Source: Candidatus Poribacteria bacterium (lineage in GTDB: Bacteria; Poribacteria; WGA-4E; WGA-3G). From it: a DNA stretch of 40,647 nucleotides. The DNA is taken from the NCBI GenBank assembly GCA_022819945.1, contig JAJEGI010000067.1, positions 1 to 40,647 of the forward strand. Reading direction: 5' to 3'. The translations under genes were made by a program, and so were the position numbers. Within the stretch, counting starts at the first letter, position 1. Each line of letters opens with the position of its first letter. Shown here piece after piece: positions 1 to 8,918 of this stretch. The notes below the pieces were generated by a model. That model did no database searches, was not told where the DNA came from, and saw nothing but the letters and a program-made list of their open reading frames with translations.

Positions 1-462
1 GCCACGGCATACTACTATCGGGGACTTGCGAAGTTTCGTTTGCAACAACACGCTGCTGCGATTGCGGATTATGACACCGCTATTCGCCTAAGACCTGAGG
101 ATGCCACGGCATACGGGAATCGAGCAGTTGCGAAGGGTGCCTTAGGACGACACGCTGCTGCGATTGCGGATTATGACATCGTTATCCGCCTAAGACCTGA
201 GGATGCCACGGCATACTACTATCGGGGACGTACGAAGGCTAACTTGGAACAATATGCTGCTGCGATTGCGGATTATGATGCTGCTATTCGACTAAAACCC
301 GATCTTGCTGAGGCATATCTGCTGCGTGGACTTGCAAAGGGTATGCTGGGTCACACTGGGGAGGCAAAGCGAGATTTCCAAATTGCGTTGCGGCTTGCGG
401 AAAAGGCGGGCGATGCACGCCTTAAATCTCTGATTGAAAAAGCACTTCAAAGCATACGATAG
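1..462 (+). CDS. TPR repeat protein, 3' end (partial)
   Basis: The reading frame is open at the left edge, so only the last 153 residues are seen. The TTG at 40 is merely an internal codon. The protein is built of 34-residue TPR units of the form AxxxYxxRGxAKxxLxxxxAAIADYDxAIRLxP, repeating every 102 bp (unit starts near 1, 103, 205 and 307), with a degenerate last unit and a basic helical tail. TPR arrays are protein-binding scaffolds and no partner is indicated. The first units are almost identical at the DNA level, which points to recent unit duplication or gene conversion. No signal peptide or other domain is visible because the start lies outside the window. Confidence 0.85.
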   Translation, partial: ATAYYYRGLAKFRLQQHAAAIADYDTAIRLRPEDATAYGNRAVAKGALGRHAAAIADYDIVIRLRPEDATAYYYRGRTKANLEQYAAAIADYDAAIRLKPDLAEAYLLRGLAKGMLGHTGEAKRDFQIALRLAEKAGDARLKSLIEKALQSIR

Positions 463-614
463 GAACTCTTGCTTGAAACTGCTTTATAGTAGATCCCGTA
501 ATTACTTGGACATTTGCCTCGTTATGTAAACTTGTGAATGTGTGTCTCACGGAGGTACAGGCTAACAGCCTATGCTACAAATGTAAACTTATCTTCGGGT
601 TCACAGAACCGATT
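463..614. other. Intergenic spacer with a dispersed repeat
   Basis: No coding potential was seen between the TPR gene and the nuclease remnant. The only recognisable element is a 22-nt repeat at 557-578 that recurs inverted at 10106-10127. Confidence 0.5.
557..578 (-). repeat. Dispersed TTGTAGCA-type hairpin repeat, copy 1
   Basis: On the minus strand this reads GTAGCATAGGCTGTTAGCCT followed by GT, containing the small hairpin AGGCT-gtt-AGCCT. It matches positions 10106-10127 (+) at 21 of 22 bases. A related unit, TTGTAGCACAAACTTTCCAG with the hairpin AAACT-ttcc-AGTTT, starts at 10021. The three look like members of one short interspersed family. Confidence 0.6.
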
Positions 615-911
615 TTATATCGGCGTGTGTAAAGGGGCTTCTTGGATGACGGGGATGACATAACTCCGAATTGTTAAGCTGTCAAAGTGGTCGGTTTCTA
701 CGCGGGGTTCCGGTTCCTTCCGGTGATCAAAGACGACATAGTATCCCTCCTGTACGTTTTCCAATTTGAGATACGCGGCGAGTTGCGCTTTACCTGCTTG
801 ATACCGGGTATCGCCTCGCCAAATTTTGGTTTCGACTCTGTAAATCTTGATTCTGACAAAGAAAAAAGGCGCGCTTACAAAGTGCCAAAGTCCAAAAGAA
901 AACGTTGGCAT
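615..911 (-). pseudogene. C-terminal remnant of an AAA-ATPase-like/PD-(D/E)XK protein
   Basis: The last ~75 residues of this frame resemble the C-terminal nuclease-like part of the AAA-ATPase-like/DUF1703 family. The strand-helix pattern VETKIWRGD...AGKAQLAAYLK...EGYYVVFD matches the usual ELKIWRGE...QLADYLD...GYLVVFD. The ATPase part (Walker A, winged helix) is absent upstream, and the first ~20 residues of the frame do not fit the family. I read it as a 3' fragment of a decayed gene. Its 5' end overlaps the promoter of the next gene on the opposite strand. The family assignment is from memory of the motif; it could also be a short stand-alone gene. Confidence 0.5.
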
Positions 912-934
912 TATTGGAGAAGCTGTTATATACT
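905..934 (+). promoter_or_regulatory. Sigma70-type promoter of the Rpn-like gene
   Basis: TTGGCA at 905-910 and TATACT at 929-934 are separated by 18 nt. A start site 6-7 nt downstream would fall on the ATG at 941, which would make the transcript leaderless. Confidence 0.5.
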
Positions 935-940
935 ATAGAT

Positions 941-1900
941 ATGAAAGACGAAGTTGTAACGTCCTCGATCCTTGAGAAGCATGCCTTACCACACCAGCGA
1001 TTTGATATTGTCGCCAAAGATGCGGTTCACGCGTTCCCCGAAGATATGCTTGGGTTTCTGATGCGGGGGGTAGATGTTGAATTTCTTGAACATCTCGAAA
1101 GTGAGCTAATGACTGTAGAAAAGCGTCAAATGGATAGTTTGATCAAGGTCCGTCTTGATGATAAAGTCGTTTTAGTACATTGCGAGTTCCAAACGAGCGA
1201 CAGCAGGCATTTGGATATGGTGCGTCGGACGGTGGGCTACCTGGGTCGATGTTATGAAAGATACGGGTTACCGATCTTTTCGCACGTGATTTACTTGCGT
1301 CCTAATGCGGGGGTGAACGATCCAGGTAGTTATGTTCAAGAGGTGCCGGGGTATCGCTTCATCGTTGAATATAAAGTGATTCGGTTGATAGAAGAAGATG
1401 GCGCATCTTTTCTTGGGGCGCGGCATCCGGGTTTAATACCGTTCTGTGGATTGATGAAACCGCCTGTTGGCTTGGATTCGCTACAGTGGTTGCATCAATG
1501 TGTTGAGGCGACGAAGGCACTATCTTTAGATGTGTCGGTGCGCAACAACTTACTTGTAGACTTATGGGTGATGGGTGGCTTGGTTCATCCGGCAGAGGCG
1601 ATAGCGGATCTTTTAGCGGAGGAAATTATGCAAGATTCATCGGTTTACCAACACATTACAGAGAAAGCGAGAGCAGAAGGGCTTGAACAAGGCCTTGAAC
1701 GGGGAGCCAAGGAGAGCACCATAGAGAATATCCTTATGTTCTTGGATGACCGTCTTGAGAACGTGAATACAGAGGTATTAAAGCCCGCGCTTGAAGCCAT
1801 AGACGATTTGCAACGGCTTAGGACCCTGCTACGCGAGGCTGCGAAGACAGAAAGCCTTGAAGCGTTCATCATCCATTTAGCGAATGGTAGTAGGAATTGA
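941..1900 (+). CDS. Rpn-family recombination-promoting nuclease / putative transposase-like protein
   Basis: This is a 319-residue protein. The N-terminal ~150 residues carry the PD-(D/E)XK arrangement of the Rpn/YhgA-like family: an acidic residue in MDSLIKVRLDD, then VVLVHCEFQ with the catalytic E-x-Q, then HLDMVRRTVGYLGRCYERYGLPI, the usual helix, and HVIYLRP. The C-terminus holds the typical family tail ARAEGLEQGLERGAKE followed by a helical region. Rpn proteins are DNA endonucleases linked to RecA-independent recombination and often travel with mobile DNA. The start is placed at ATG 941; an in-frame TTG at 905 lies inside the apparent -35 box. No good Shine-Dalgarno precedes 941, which is consistent with a leaderless message. 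The gene converges on atpC with 26 nt between them and no visible terminator. Confidence 0.75.
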   Translation: MKDEVVTSSILEKHALPHQRFDIVAKDAVHAFPEDMLGFLMRGVDVEFLEHLESELMTVEKRQMDSLIKVRLDDKVVLVHCEFQTSDSRHLDMVRRTVGYLGRCYERYGLPIFSHVIYLRPNAGVNDPGSYVQEVPGYRFIVEYKVIRLIEEDGASFLGARHPGLIPFCGLMKPPVGLDSLQWLHQCVEATKALSLDVSVRNNLLVDLWVMGGLVHPAEAIADLLAEEIMQDSSVYQHITEKARAEGLEQGLERGAKESTIENILMFLDDRLENVNTEVLKPALEAIDDLQRLRTLLREAAKTESLEAFIIHLANGSRN

Positions 1901-1926
1901 GACTACAGGACACAGCGGGTCAATAT

Positions 1927-2337
1927 CTACAAATTACTCGCTACTTTGATGCGGTTTTTGGCGCGGGCGAGTGCGGCTTCTGCACGTGGGCGGTTCAGGT
2001 CTGGTGCGTTTTCCGTAAGTTGTGTTTGTGCCCGGTCTAATGCACTTTCTGCGCGTGACACATCGATTTCGGATGCCCACTCCGCAGTCTCAACGAGTAC
2101 AGTGACACCCGTCCGAAGCACCTCAAAGACACCTCCGCTTGTTGCCATTAACTGCGATGTCTCTGATGATTCACGGACACGGATCTCACCCACATCCAAC
2201 GCTGTGAGAAAAGGGATGTGCCCTGCCAGAATCTGGAAATTGCCTTCGACTCCCGGTGCCTGAACGCTCGTTACGTCCCCCTCATAGATCAACTGTTCCG
2301 GTGTCCGGATTTCAAGATGAAAACTTCTGTTTAACAT
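1927..2337 (-). CDS. atpC: F1Fo ATP synthase epsilon subunit
   Basis: This 136-residue protein has the classic epsilon fold: an N-terminal beta sandwich (FHLEIRTPEQLIYEGDVTSVQAPGVEGNFQILAGHIPFLTAL) and a C-terminal helical hairpin (from about residue 88) rich in Ala, Arg and Glu. Epsilon is part of the central stalk and acts as a regulatory brake on ATP hydrolysis. It is the last gene of the operon, 115 nt after atpD; that spacer contains two hairpins. Its length is normal. Confidence 0.95.
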   Translation of the reverse strand: MLNRSFHLEIRTPEQLIYEGDVTSVQAPGVEGNFQILAGHIPFLTALDVGEIRVRESSETSQLMATSGGVFEVLRTGVTVLVETAEWASEIDVSRAESALDRAQTQLTENAPDLNRPRAEAALARAKNRIKVASNL

Positions 2338-2348
2338 TTTTTAACCTA

Positions 2349-2424
2349 ACGCCAAGCGTTCGGCAGCGTTCTTTTTCGCTGGTAACGTCTATTGGCGTAA
2401 TCCGTTTTGCCAGTTTGGCAAAAC
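2349..2424. repeat. Two hairpins in the atpD-atpC spacer
   Basis: ACGCCAA (2349-2355) pairs with TTGGCGT (2392-2398) and encloses CAGCG/CGCTG (2364-2368/2377-2381). Immediately beside it, GTTTTGCCA-gtt-TGGCAAAAC (2404-2424) is a perfect 9-bp stem. No T-run follows on the transcribed strand, so RNA stability or attenuation is more likely than full termination. Confidence 0.6.
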
Positions 2425-2452
2425 TACATGCAGTTAGCATCAACAAAGATAA

Positions 2453-3994
<1,542 letters not shown>

Positions 3995-4080
3995 CGATCC
4001 CTACTCATACTGGTACTTCTGTTCCGCACGATCACTCCCAAGTTACAGTCCGCTGAAACACTGTGCACGTCTATGCACAG

Positions 4081-4554
4081 TCATATCCCCGGACACGCCT
4101 TTTGGAAGCGAGTGAGCATCTGTGCCCGATTGATTAATGCGTATTGCCGATTTCGGGTCGGCATCAGGAGATTCACGCGTTGAATTTTCTGATTCAGGTT
4201 TTCGAGTTTCTCGGTGTATTGTGCAATACTGCGGGCACGTTCATGCGCAAAACTTCGGCTGACTGCCTTATGCCGATGGGGATGCTTCTGGACAATAGTC
4301 TCTAATCGCTTTCGACGACCTTTCAGATTTGTGAGAATTCTTTCAAGTTGCGTTTTTTCTTGCTTAATTTCTTTTTCTAATTCAACCCACCGCGGTGCGA
4401 ATCCGTTCTTTTTTAAGAGCCTGTTCGTCATTCGGGCTTGCGGCGTTAGGAAAGGATTTGTATCGAACTTGAGCGGTTTACCTTTGCCGGGTAAATTGGC
4501 GAATTCGCCGCGTTCCATCGCCTCTTCAATCTGTTTGTTGACATTGATTGGCAT
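4081..4554 (-). CDS. DUF1992 (DnaJC28-like) protein
   Basis: This is a 157-residue protein. The N-terminal ~70 residues match the DUF1992 domain, also called the DnaJ homologue subfamily C member 28 conserved domain: NKQIEEAMERGEFANLPGKGKPLKFDTNPF followed by RLLKKNGFAPRWVELEKEI. The rest is a very basic coiled coil ending in NRQYALINRAQML. There is no J domain, and the function of bacterial members is not established. The start is well supported by AGGAGG six nt upstream of the ATG. It lies between atpG and atpD in the same orientation, an odd place for it, so it should be co-transcribed with the ATP synthase. Confidence 0.85.
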   Translation of the reverse strand: MPINVNKQIEEAMERGEFANLPGKGKPLKFDTNPFLTPQARMTNRLLKKNGFAPRWVELEKEIKQEKTQLERILTNLKGRRKRLETIVQKHPHRHKAVSRSFAHERARSIAQYTEKLENLNQKIQRVNLLMPTRNRQYALINRAQMLTRFQKACPGI

Positions 4555-4581
4555 TTGGAACCTCCTCGGCTATCAGCCTGT

Positions 4582-4653
4582 AAAGTTTGTAAAGTGTAGC
4601 TAAAGTTACTCTCACTGCGAGGCATTCTCAACTTTAGAACACTTTGAAACTTT
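4582..4653. repeat. Long imperfect inverted repeat between atpG and the DUF1992 gene
   Basis: The 26-nt arm at 4582-4607 (AAAGTTTGTAAAGTGTAGCT...) is nearly the reverse complement of the 24-nt arm at 4630-4653, with two single-base gaps. The 72-bp element fills the spacer and has no open frame. It could form a long hairpin in the operon mRNA. Confidence 0.6.
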
Positions 4654-4690
4654 CCCACACTGCTGATTGCTATTCTTCTACCTGCTACCT

Positions 4691-5569
4691 TTAACCTTCT
4701 AATGCGGCTGCGCCACTTACAATCTCGGAAATTTCTGTTGTAATCTGTGTTTGACGCGCTCTGTTGCGCTGAAGAATTAACTCGTCGATGAGTTCCTTCG
4801 CCTTCTGTGTGGCGTTTTCCATCGCTGCCATACGCGCTGCTTGCTCTGCAGCGTTTGAATCCAAAAGCACCTTCCACATTTGCATGTTCAGGTGTTTTCC
4901 GAGTAGCATTTCAAAAAGTTCTATCTGACTCGGCTCGTACACATAATCTAAGAAATGTGTATCCCCTTCTGGCACCTCAGGTACTAACGGGAGGAGTTGT
5001 TCAACAAGCACTGTCTGGAGAATAGCAGACCTGAAGTTATTGTAGACAACCTCGACTTTGTCAATTTTTTTGTCGATATAGAGATGCTCAAACTCGTGGA
5101 CAACATCAACAGCCGTTTGAAATTCAAGTTGTCGGAAGATATTGATGTATGAATCGGTGATGTCGTAGCCGCGACGGACAAAGTGCTCTTGCCCTCGTCT
5201 TCCGATGCAGATCAGCGTCACATCCGCGCCACTCTCTTGATAGTGTGCTATCCGTTGGGTCGTTGTACGGATGACGTTGCTGTTGAAACTTCCGCATAAC
5301 CCGCGGTCGCCGGAGACAGAAACGATACAGACATGCTTTATCTCGCGGGTTTCAAGGAGCGGATGTGTCAACGCCTGTTCCTCAGTATTCATCTGCGAGA
5401 TGAGATGCCCAATGATCGTGTTCAGTTTTTCAGCGTAAGGTCGCGTTGCGATGATATTTTCCTGTGCGCGACGGAGTCGTGCTGCAGCGACAACGCGCAT
5501 AGCATCGGTTACTTGCTCAATGTTCTGAATACTGGCGATGCGACGGCGAATTTCTCGTAGGGTTGCCAT
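4691..5569 (-). CDS. atpG: F1Fo ATP synthase gamma subunit
   Basis: This 292-residue protein has the family N-terminus LREIRRRIASIQNIEQVTDAMRVVAAARLRRAQ and the C-terminal signature ENATQKAKELIDELILQRNRARQTQITTEISEIVSGAAAL. The middle Rossmann-like part contains SVSGDRGLCGSFNSNV. Gamma is the rotating central stalk. Its ATG is 2 nt after the atpA stop, so the two genes are translationally coupled. Confidence 0.96.
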   Translation of the reverse strand: MATLREIRRRIASIQNIEQVTDAMRVVAAARLRRAQENIIATRPYAEKLNTIIGHLISQMNTEEQALTHPLLETREIKHVCIVSVSGDRGLCGSFNSNVIRTTTQRIAHYQESGADVTLICIGRRGQEHFVRRGYDITDSYINIFRQLEFQTAVDVVHEFEHLYIDKKIDKVEVVYNNFRSAILQTVLVEQLLPLVPEVPEGDTHFLDYVYEPSQIELFEMLLGKHLNMQMWKVLLDSNAAEQAARMAAMENATQKAKELIDELILQRNRARQTQITTEISEIVSGAAALEG

Positions 5570-5571
5570 GA

Positions 5572-7140
5572 TTACTCCGCTTCAGTGTGTGCGTCTTCTT
5601 GTTGCGGTGTTGCTGCCGGTGTATCACTCCAATTTTCCTTGAATGCTTTTACAGCAGCGTGCAAGGTTTCGAGCAATTCATCACTCAACTCACCGGTTTC
5701 TGCAATTTCTGAGAGGAGTTCGGCGTGATTCCTGTCAAGGTATTGCAGAAATTCGGATTCAAACCGCGCTACTTCGGATTCAGGAACATCGTCTAAGTAG
5801 CCGTTCGTACCACAGAAGATAGAGGTAACTTCTCGTTCAACAGGCATCGGCTCGTATTGCGGCTGTTTCAGCAATTCCACAAGCCGTGTGCCACGGAGGA
5901 GCATCGATTGCGTTGATGCGTCTAAATCCGATCCGAATTGTGCGAATGCAGCAACTTCTCGGAAACTGGCGAGATCAAGTTTTAGTGTGCCTGCAACCTC
6001 GTCCGATTTCATCGCTTTCACTTGCGCATCACCACCAACCCGTGAAACAGACGTGCCAACGTCAATTGCGGGTCTCACCCCTTGGTTAAACAGATCCGTT
6101 GTAAGGTATATCTGCCCATCTGTAATAGAGATAACGTTTGTGGGGATGTAGGTCGTCAAATCACCTTCAAAGATTTCAATGATTGGCAGCGCAGTGAGAG
6201 ATCCCCCGCCCATTTCGTCGCTCAATTTTGCGGCGCGTTCTAAGAGACGTGAGTGCAAATAAAACACATCACCCGGGTATGCTTCGCGACCGGGCGGTCT
6301 TCGTGAAAGCAGTGACATCTGACGGTATGCCCAAGCATGTTTTGTCAGGTCATCGTATATGATGAGTGCGTGTTTCCCGTTATCTCGGAAGTATTCGCCC
6401 ATTGAAGTACCAGAGTAAGGTGCGATGTACTGAAGGGGTGATGGCTCACTTGCTGCGGCAGCGACGATAGTGGTATACTCCATCGCATTATGTTCGCGAA
6501 GGGTATTGGCAACTTGTGCCAGCGTAGACCCTTTTTGACCGATAGCAACATAAATACAGTAGACATCTGTGTCCTTCTGACTCAGAATGGCATCTATAGC
6601 GATTGCGGTTTTGCCGGTTCGCCGGTCCCCGATAATCAGTTCCCTCTGTCCTCTTCCGATAGGTGTCAAGCTATCAATTGCTTTTAAACCTGTGTAAAGC
6701 GGTTCGCTAACAGGTTGCCGTTGAACAATACCAAGCCCCTTTTGTTCTACTGGGAGTCGGTGCTCTGTTTCGATATCACCCAAACCGTCAATAGGTTGAC
6801 CGAGTGCATCGACAATCCGTCCGAGGAGTGCTTCACCGACAGGCACTTCGGCGAGTCGTCCTGTCCGTTTGGCGGTGTCCCCTTCGTGTATGAGTTGGTC
6901 TTCGCCGAACAGGACGCAACCGACGTTATCTTCTTCGAGGTTAAAAGCGATCCCGTAGATGTCGTTAGGGAATTCGATCATTTCGCTTGCCATGGCATTC
7001 GCAAGCCCGTGGACCCGCGCGATGCCATCGCCTACTTCCAGCACGGTGCCGGAATCATAGACATCCACGTCCTGTTCAAACTGTTGCAGTTGTTGTTTAA
7101 GGATATTCGATATTTCGTCCGGTCGGACTTCTCTTGCCAT
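5572..7140 (-). CDS. atpA: F1Fo ATP synthase alpha subunit
   Basis: This 522-residue subunit has the non-catalytic P-loop GDRRTGKT (residues 171-178), the segment [47 protein letters not shown] and the C-terminal helical bundle. The last ~15 residues ([16 protein letters not shown]) form an acidic low-complexity tail. It forms the alpha3beta3 ring with AtpD. AAGGAA lies about 10 nt upstream of the ATG. Confidence 0.97.
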   Translation of the reverse strand: MAREVRPDEISNILKQQLQQFEQDVDVYDSGTVLEVGDGIARVHGLANAMASEMIEFPNDIYGIAFNLEEDNVGCVLFGEDQLIHEGDTAKRTGRLAEVPVGEALLGRIVDALGQPIDGLGDIETEHRLPVEQKGLGIVQRQPVSEPLYTGLKAIDSLTPIGRGQRELIIGDRRTGKTAIAIDAILSQKDTDVYCIYVAIGQKGSTLAQVANTLREHNAMEYTTIVAAAASEPSPLQYIAPYSGTSMGEYFRDNGKHALIIYDDLTKHAWAYRQMSLLSRRPPGREAYPGDVFYLHSRLLERAAKLSDEMGGGSLTALPIIEIFEGDLTTYIPTNVISITDGQIYLTTDLFNQGVRPAIDVGTSVSRVGGDAQVKAMKSDEVAGTLKLDLASFREVAAFAQFGSDLDASTQSMLLRGTRLVELLKQPQYEPMPVEREVTSIFCGTNGYLDDVPESEVARFESEFLQYLDRNHAELLSEIAETGELSDELLETLHAAVKAFKENWSDTPAATPQQEDAHTEAE

Positions 7141-7155
7141 TTTTTAAAGTTCCTT

Positions 7156-7216
7156 GCGGAGGTTTTGTTTTCTGATGTTATTCAATTCTTGTGAAAATCT
7201 CAGAAGAGTCCTCCGC
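7156..7216. repeat. Hairpin arms in the atpH-atpA spacer
   Basis: GCGGAGG (7156-7162) and CCTCCGC (7210-7216) form a 7-bp inverted repeat around a 47-nt AT-rich loop, within a 113-nt spacer that has no gene. Confidence 0.35.
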
Positions 7217-7253
7217 GGTAGTCTTTTTAACATCGCTCCTGGCATCAGTCCCG

Positions 7254-7793
7254 TTACCCTTTAGCGAGTTGTTGTTTCAGGCGTTGGAGTTGGGAGGCGA
7301 CGCTTGCATCAAAAACGGTATCGTCTAATTGCACAATGAATCCGCCTTGGATTTGCGCATCGGTTGTGGTTTCTAACCGCACCTGTTTTCCCGAGTATGC
7401 GCTTAATTGCGCTGTAAATCGTTCCGCTTGCTCCGGTGTTATAGGCACAGCCGTCGTCACTTTTGCGACGAGTCTACCTGCAGCGTCGTCAACAATTGTT
7501 GAAAAGACATCCATTATTGCGATGAGATAGCGTTCACGCTGCTTTAATGCGAGGAGTTTGAAGAAATTAATCATCAGCGGATGCATTGCGTCTGCGAAAA
7601 GCTGCTCAAACGTCTCGCTTTTAAATTGTGGAGACAGAACAGGACTGTGGATTAATTGCGTGAGTTCCTCAGATTGATCGATCAATTCTCGCAGCTTGTC
7701 CACATCTGTGGTGATAGATGCCAAAGCGTCTTGTTCCAACGCAGCTTCGTATAGGGCGCGCGCGTAAGGTTTTGCAACCCGAATGTCTCTCAT
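7254..7793 (-). CDS. atpH: F1Fo ATP synthase delta subunit
   Basis: This 179-residue OSCP/delta protein has the family opening VAKPYARALYEAA and the C-terminal signature ITPEQAERFTAQLSAYSGKQVRLETTTDAQIQGGFIVQLDDTVFDASVASQLQRLKQQL. It joins the peripheral stalk to F1. It follows atpF by 33 nt. Confidence 0.95.
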   Translation of the reverse strand: MRDIRVAKPYARALYEAALEQDALASITTDVDKLRELIDQSEELTQLIHSPVLSPQFKSETFEQLFADAMHPLMINFFKLLALKQRERYLIAIMDVFSTIVDDAAGRLVAKVTTAVPITPEQAERFTAQLSAYSGKQVRLETTTDAQIQGGFIVQLDDTVFDASVASQLQRLKQQLAKG

Positions 7794-7826
7794 AGTTCGT
7801 TTTCACCTTAAATAAAAAAGGTCCTA

Positions 7827-8435
7827 CTAACGCGAGTCCGCTGGCAATCTGCTAATGGATGCATCGATAATGTGCTGATGTCTCTCTGCATTGAGTTCCT
7901 CGCTTATGATTTTACTGGCGGCATCAATAGCGAGTTCAGCGACAACACTGCGTAGTTCGGAGATGGCTTCATCCTTCTCACGCTGAATCTCTGCTCTGGC
8001 TCTTGTGACTTCATCCTCTGCTTCTTGGCGTGCTTGCGTGAGGATTTCCTGACGTTCGGCGTTTCCCTGTTCAATTGCAGTTTGGATTTTGGTTTGCGCC
8101 TCAGTTTCGATATCGGCAAGGCGTTGACGCGTCTCTGCGGTGAGGCGGTCTAACTCTTCGCGATCCGTCCGCAATTGCTCTATTTGTGAGGTGATTTCAG
8201 ACCTGCGATCCTCTAAAAGTCCACCCACTTTGCCAAAGACAAACTTCCAAAGTACGGCAAGCACAATCAGAAAGCCGATCGCTTGGATGAGGATCGTCTT
8301 CGGGTCAATTCCGAGCTGGCTTAGGAGTCCGCCACCGGCTGGTGTCTCAGCCGCGAACGCGCCGTTGAGACAGATGCCCATTAAAATCGCTGTATATAGG
8401 ACATAATTTGTTGTCCTATGCTTGGTGTTTTGCAT
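7827..8435 (-). CDS. atpF: F1Fo ATP synthase b subunit
   Basis: About 202 residues from the ATG at 8435. One membrane helix (ILIQAIGFLIVLAVLWKFVFGKV) is followed by a long, highly charged coiled coil (residues ~70-165), the peripheral stalk. Before it sits an extra ~30-residue N-terminus (NYVLYTAILMGICLNGAFAAE) that looks like a cleavable signal peptide ending in an AxA site, which is uncommon for b subunits. An in-frame ATG at 8525 would add 30 residues, but those codons run through a strong inverted repeat (8461-8536) and have no protein-like character, so the shorter start is preferred. Confidence 0.92.
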   Translation of the reverse strand: MQNTKHRTTNYVLYTAILMGICLNGAFAAETPAGGGLLSQLGIDPKTILIQAIGFLIVLAVLWKFVFGKVGGLLEDRRSEITSQIEQLRTDREELDRLTAETRQRLADIETEAQTKIQTAIEQGNAERQEILTQARQEAEDEVTRARAEIQREKDEAISELRSVVAELAIDAASKIISEELNAERHQHIIDASISRLPADSR

Positions 8436-8460
8436 AAGTCTGCTGTACTCTATTTTTGAA

Positions 8461-8536
8461 ACTGAAGACGTATCAGTTTGTGCGTGTCTTCTGGATAAAC
8501 CGTCTCGGCTCGCAAACCGTGCCATACGTCTTCAGT
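8461..8536. repeat. Perfect 13-bp inverted repeat between atpE and atpF
   Basis: ACTGAAGACGTAT (8461-8473) is inverted exactly as ATACGTCTTCAGT (8524-8536). A second inner pairing (GTTTG at 8476-8480 with CAAAC at 8512-8516) extends the stem. It sits just after the atpE stop, where c-subunit mRNA is usually protected or amplified relative to the rest of an atp transcript. Confidence 0.65.
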
Positions 8537-8546
8537 CAGGCGTTAT

Positions 8547-8852
8547 TTAATTTCCGCTTCTGACATCTGTCGCGACTCGTTTTGCATCCGCATCAATCAT
8601 CTCTTTGAGGATTTCGCCCTCTGGCAGTTTATTGTACAAGAGAAAGAACATTAGAAGCGAATAGATAACGAGCGACTCGATGAGTGCCAAACCGATAATC
8701 ATTGCGGTTTGGATCTGCGGTGCGGCCTCGGGTTGACGTGCGATACCTTCAAGAGCGGTACTTGCGGCATTTGCTTGTGCTCTTGAGGCGAAAATGACAG
8801 CGATCGGCAATCCCAAAGTTACACCGAACGCCAACACTGCTAAATAAATCAT
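8547..8852 (-). CDS. atpE: F1Fo ATP synthase c subunit with Na+-type ligand set
   Basis: This 101-residue proteolipid has two membrane helices joined by the loop ARQPEA (residues 38-43). The ion-binding carboxylate is E59 in the second helix (LALIESLVIYSLL). Aligned without gaps to the Ilyobacter tartaricus c subunit, Q26, E59, S60 and Y64 fall on the Na+ ligands Q32, E65, S66 and Y70; T67 is replaced by Leu. This suggests possible Na+ coupling (inference). The C-terminus carries an extra charged tail of about 25 residues after the second helix, longer than usual. AGGAGG stands 7 nt before the ATG. Confidence 0.93.
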   Translation of the reverse strand: MIYLAVLAFGVTLGLPIAVIFASRAQANAASTALEGIARQPEAAPQIQTAMIIGLALIESLVIYSLLMFFLLYNKLPEGEILKEMIDADAKRVATDVRSGN

Positions 8853-8868
8853 GAAATGTCCTCCTTGG

Positions 8869-8915
8869 ACAGATAAGGACTTGTAGGGGCGGGGTAACCC
8901 CGCCCTAGTCCCAGA
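8869..8915. repeat. GC-rich REP-like hairpin between atpB and atpE
   Basis: The segment TAGGGGCGGGG-taa-CCCCGCCCTA, flanked by GGAC/GTCC, forms a long GC-rich hairpin with one bulged G. It fills most of the 66-nt spacer. It resembles the GGGGCGGGG-type interspersed repeats that are common in some large bacterial genomes. Confidence 0.6.
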
Positions 8916-8918
8916 AAA

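Noticed and set aside
8436..8525. 30-codon N-terminal extension of atpF
   Set aside because: These codons cover a perfect 13-bp inverted repeat and do not resemble protein; the signal-like start at 8435 is better.
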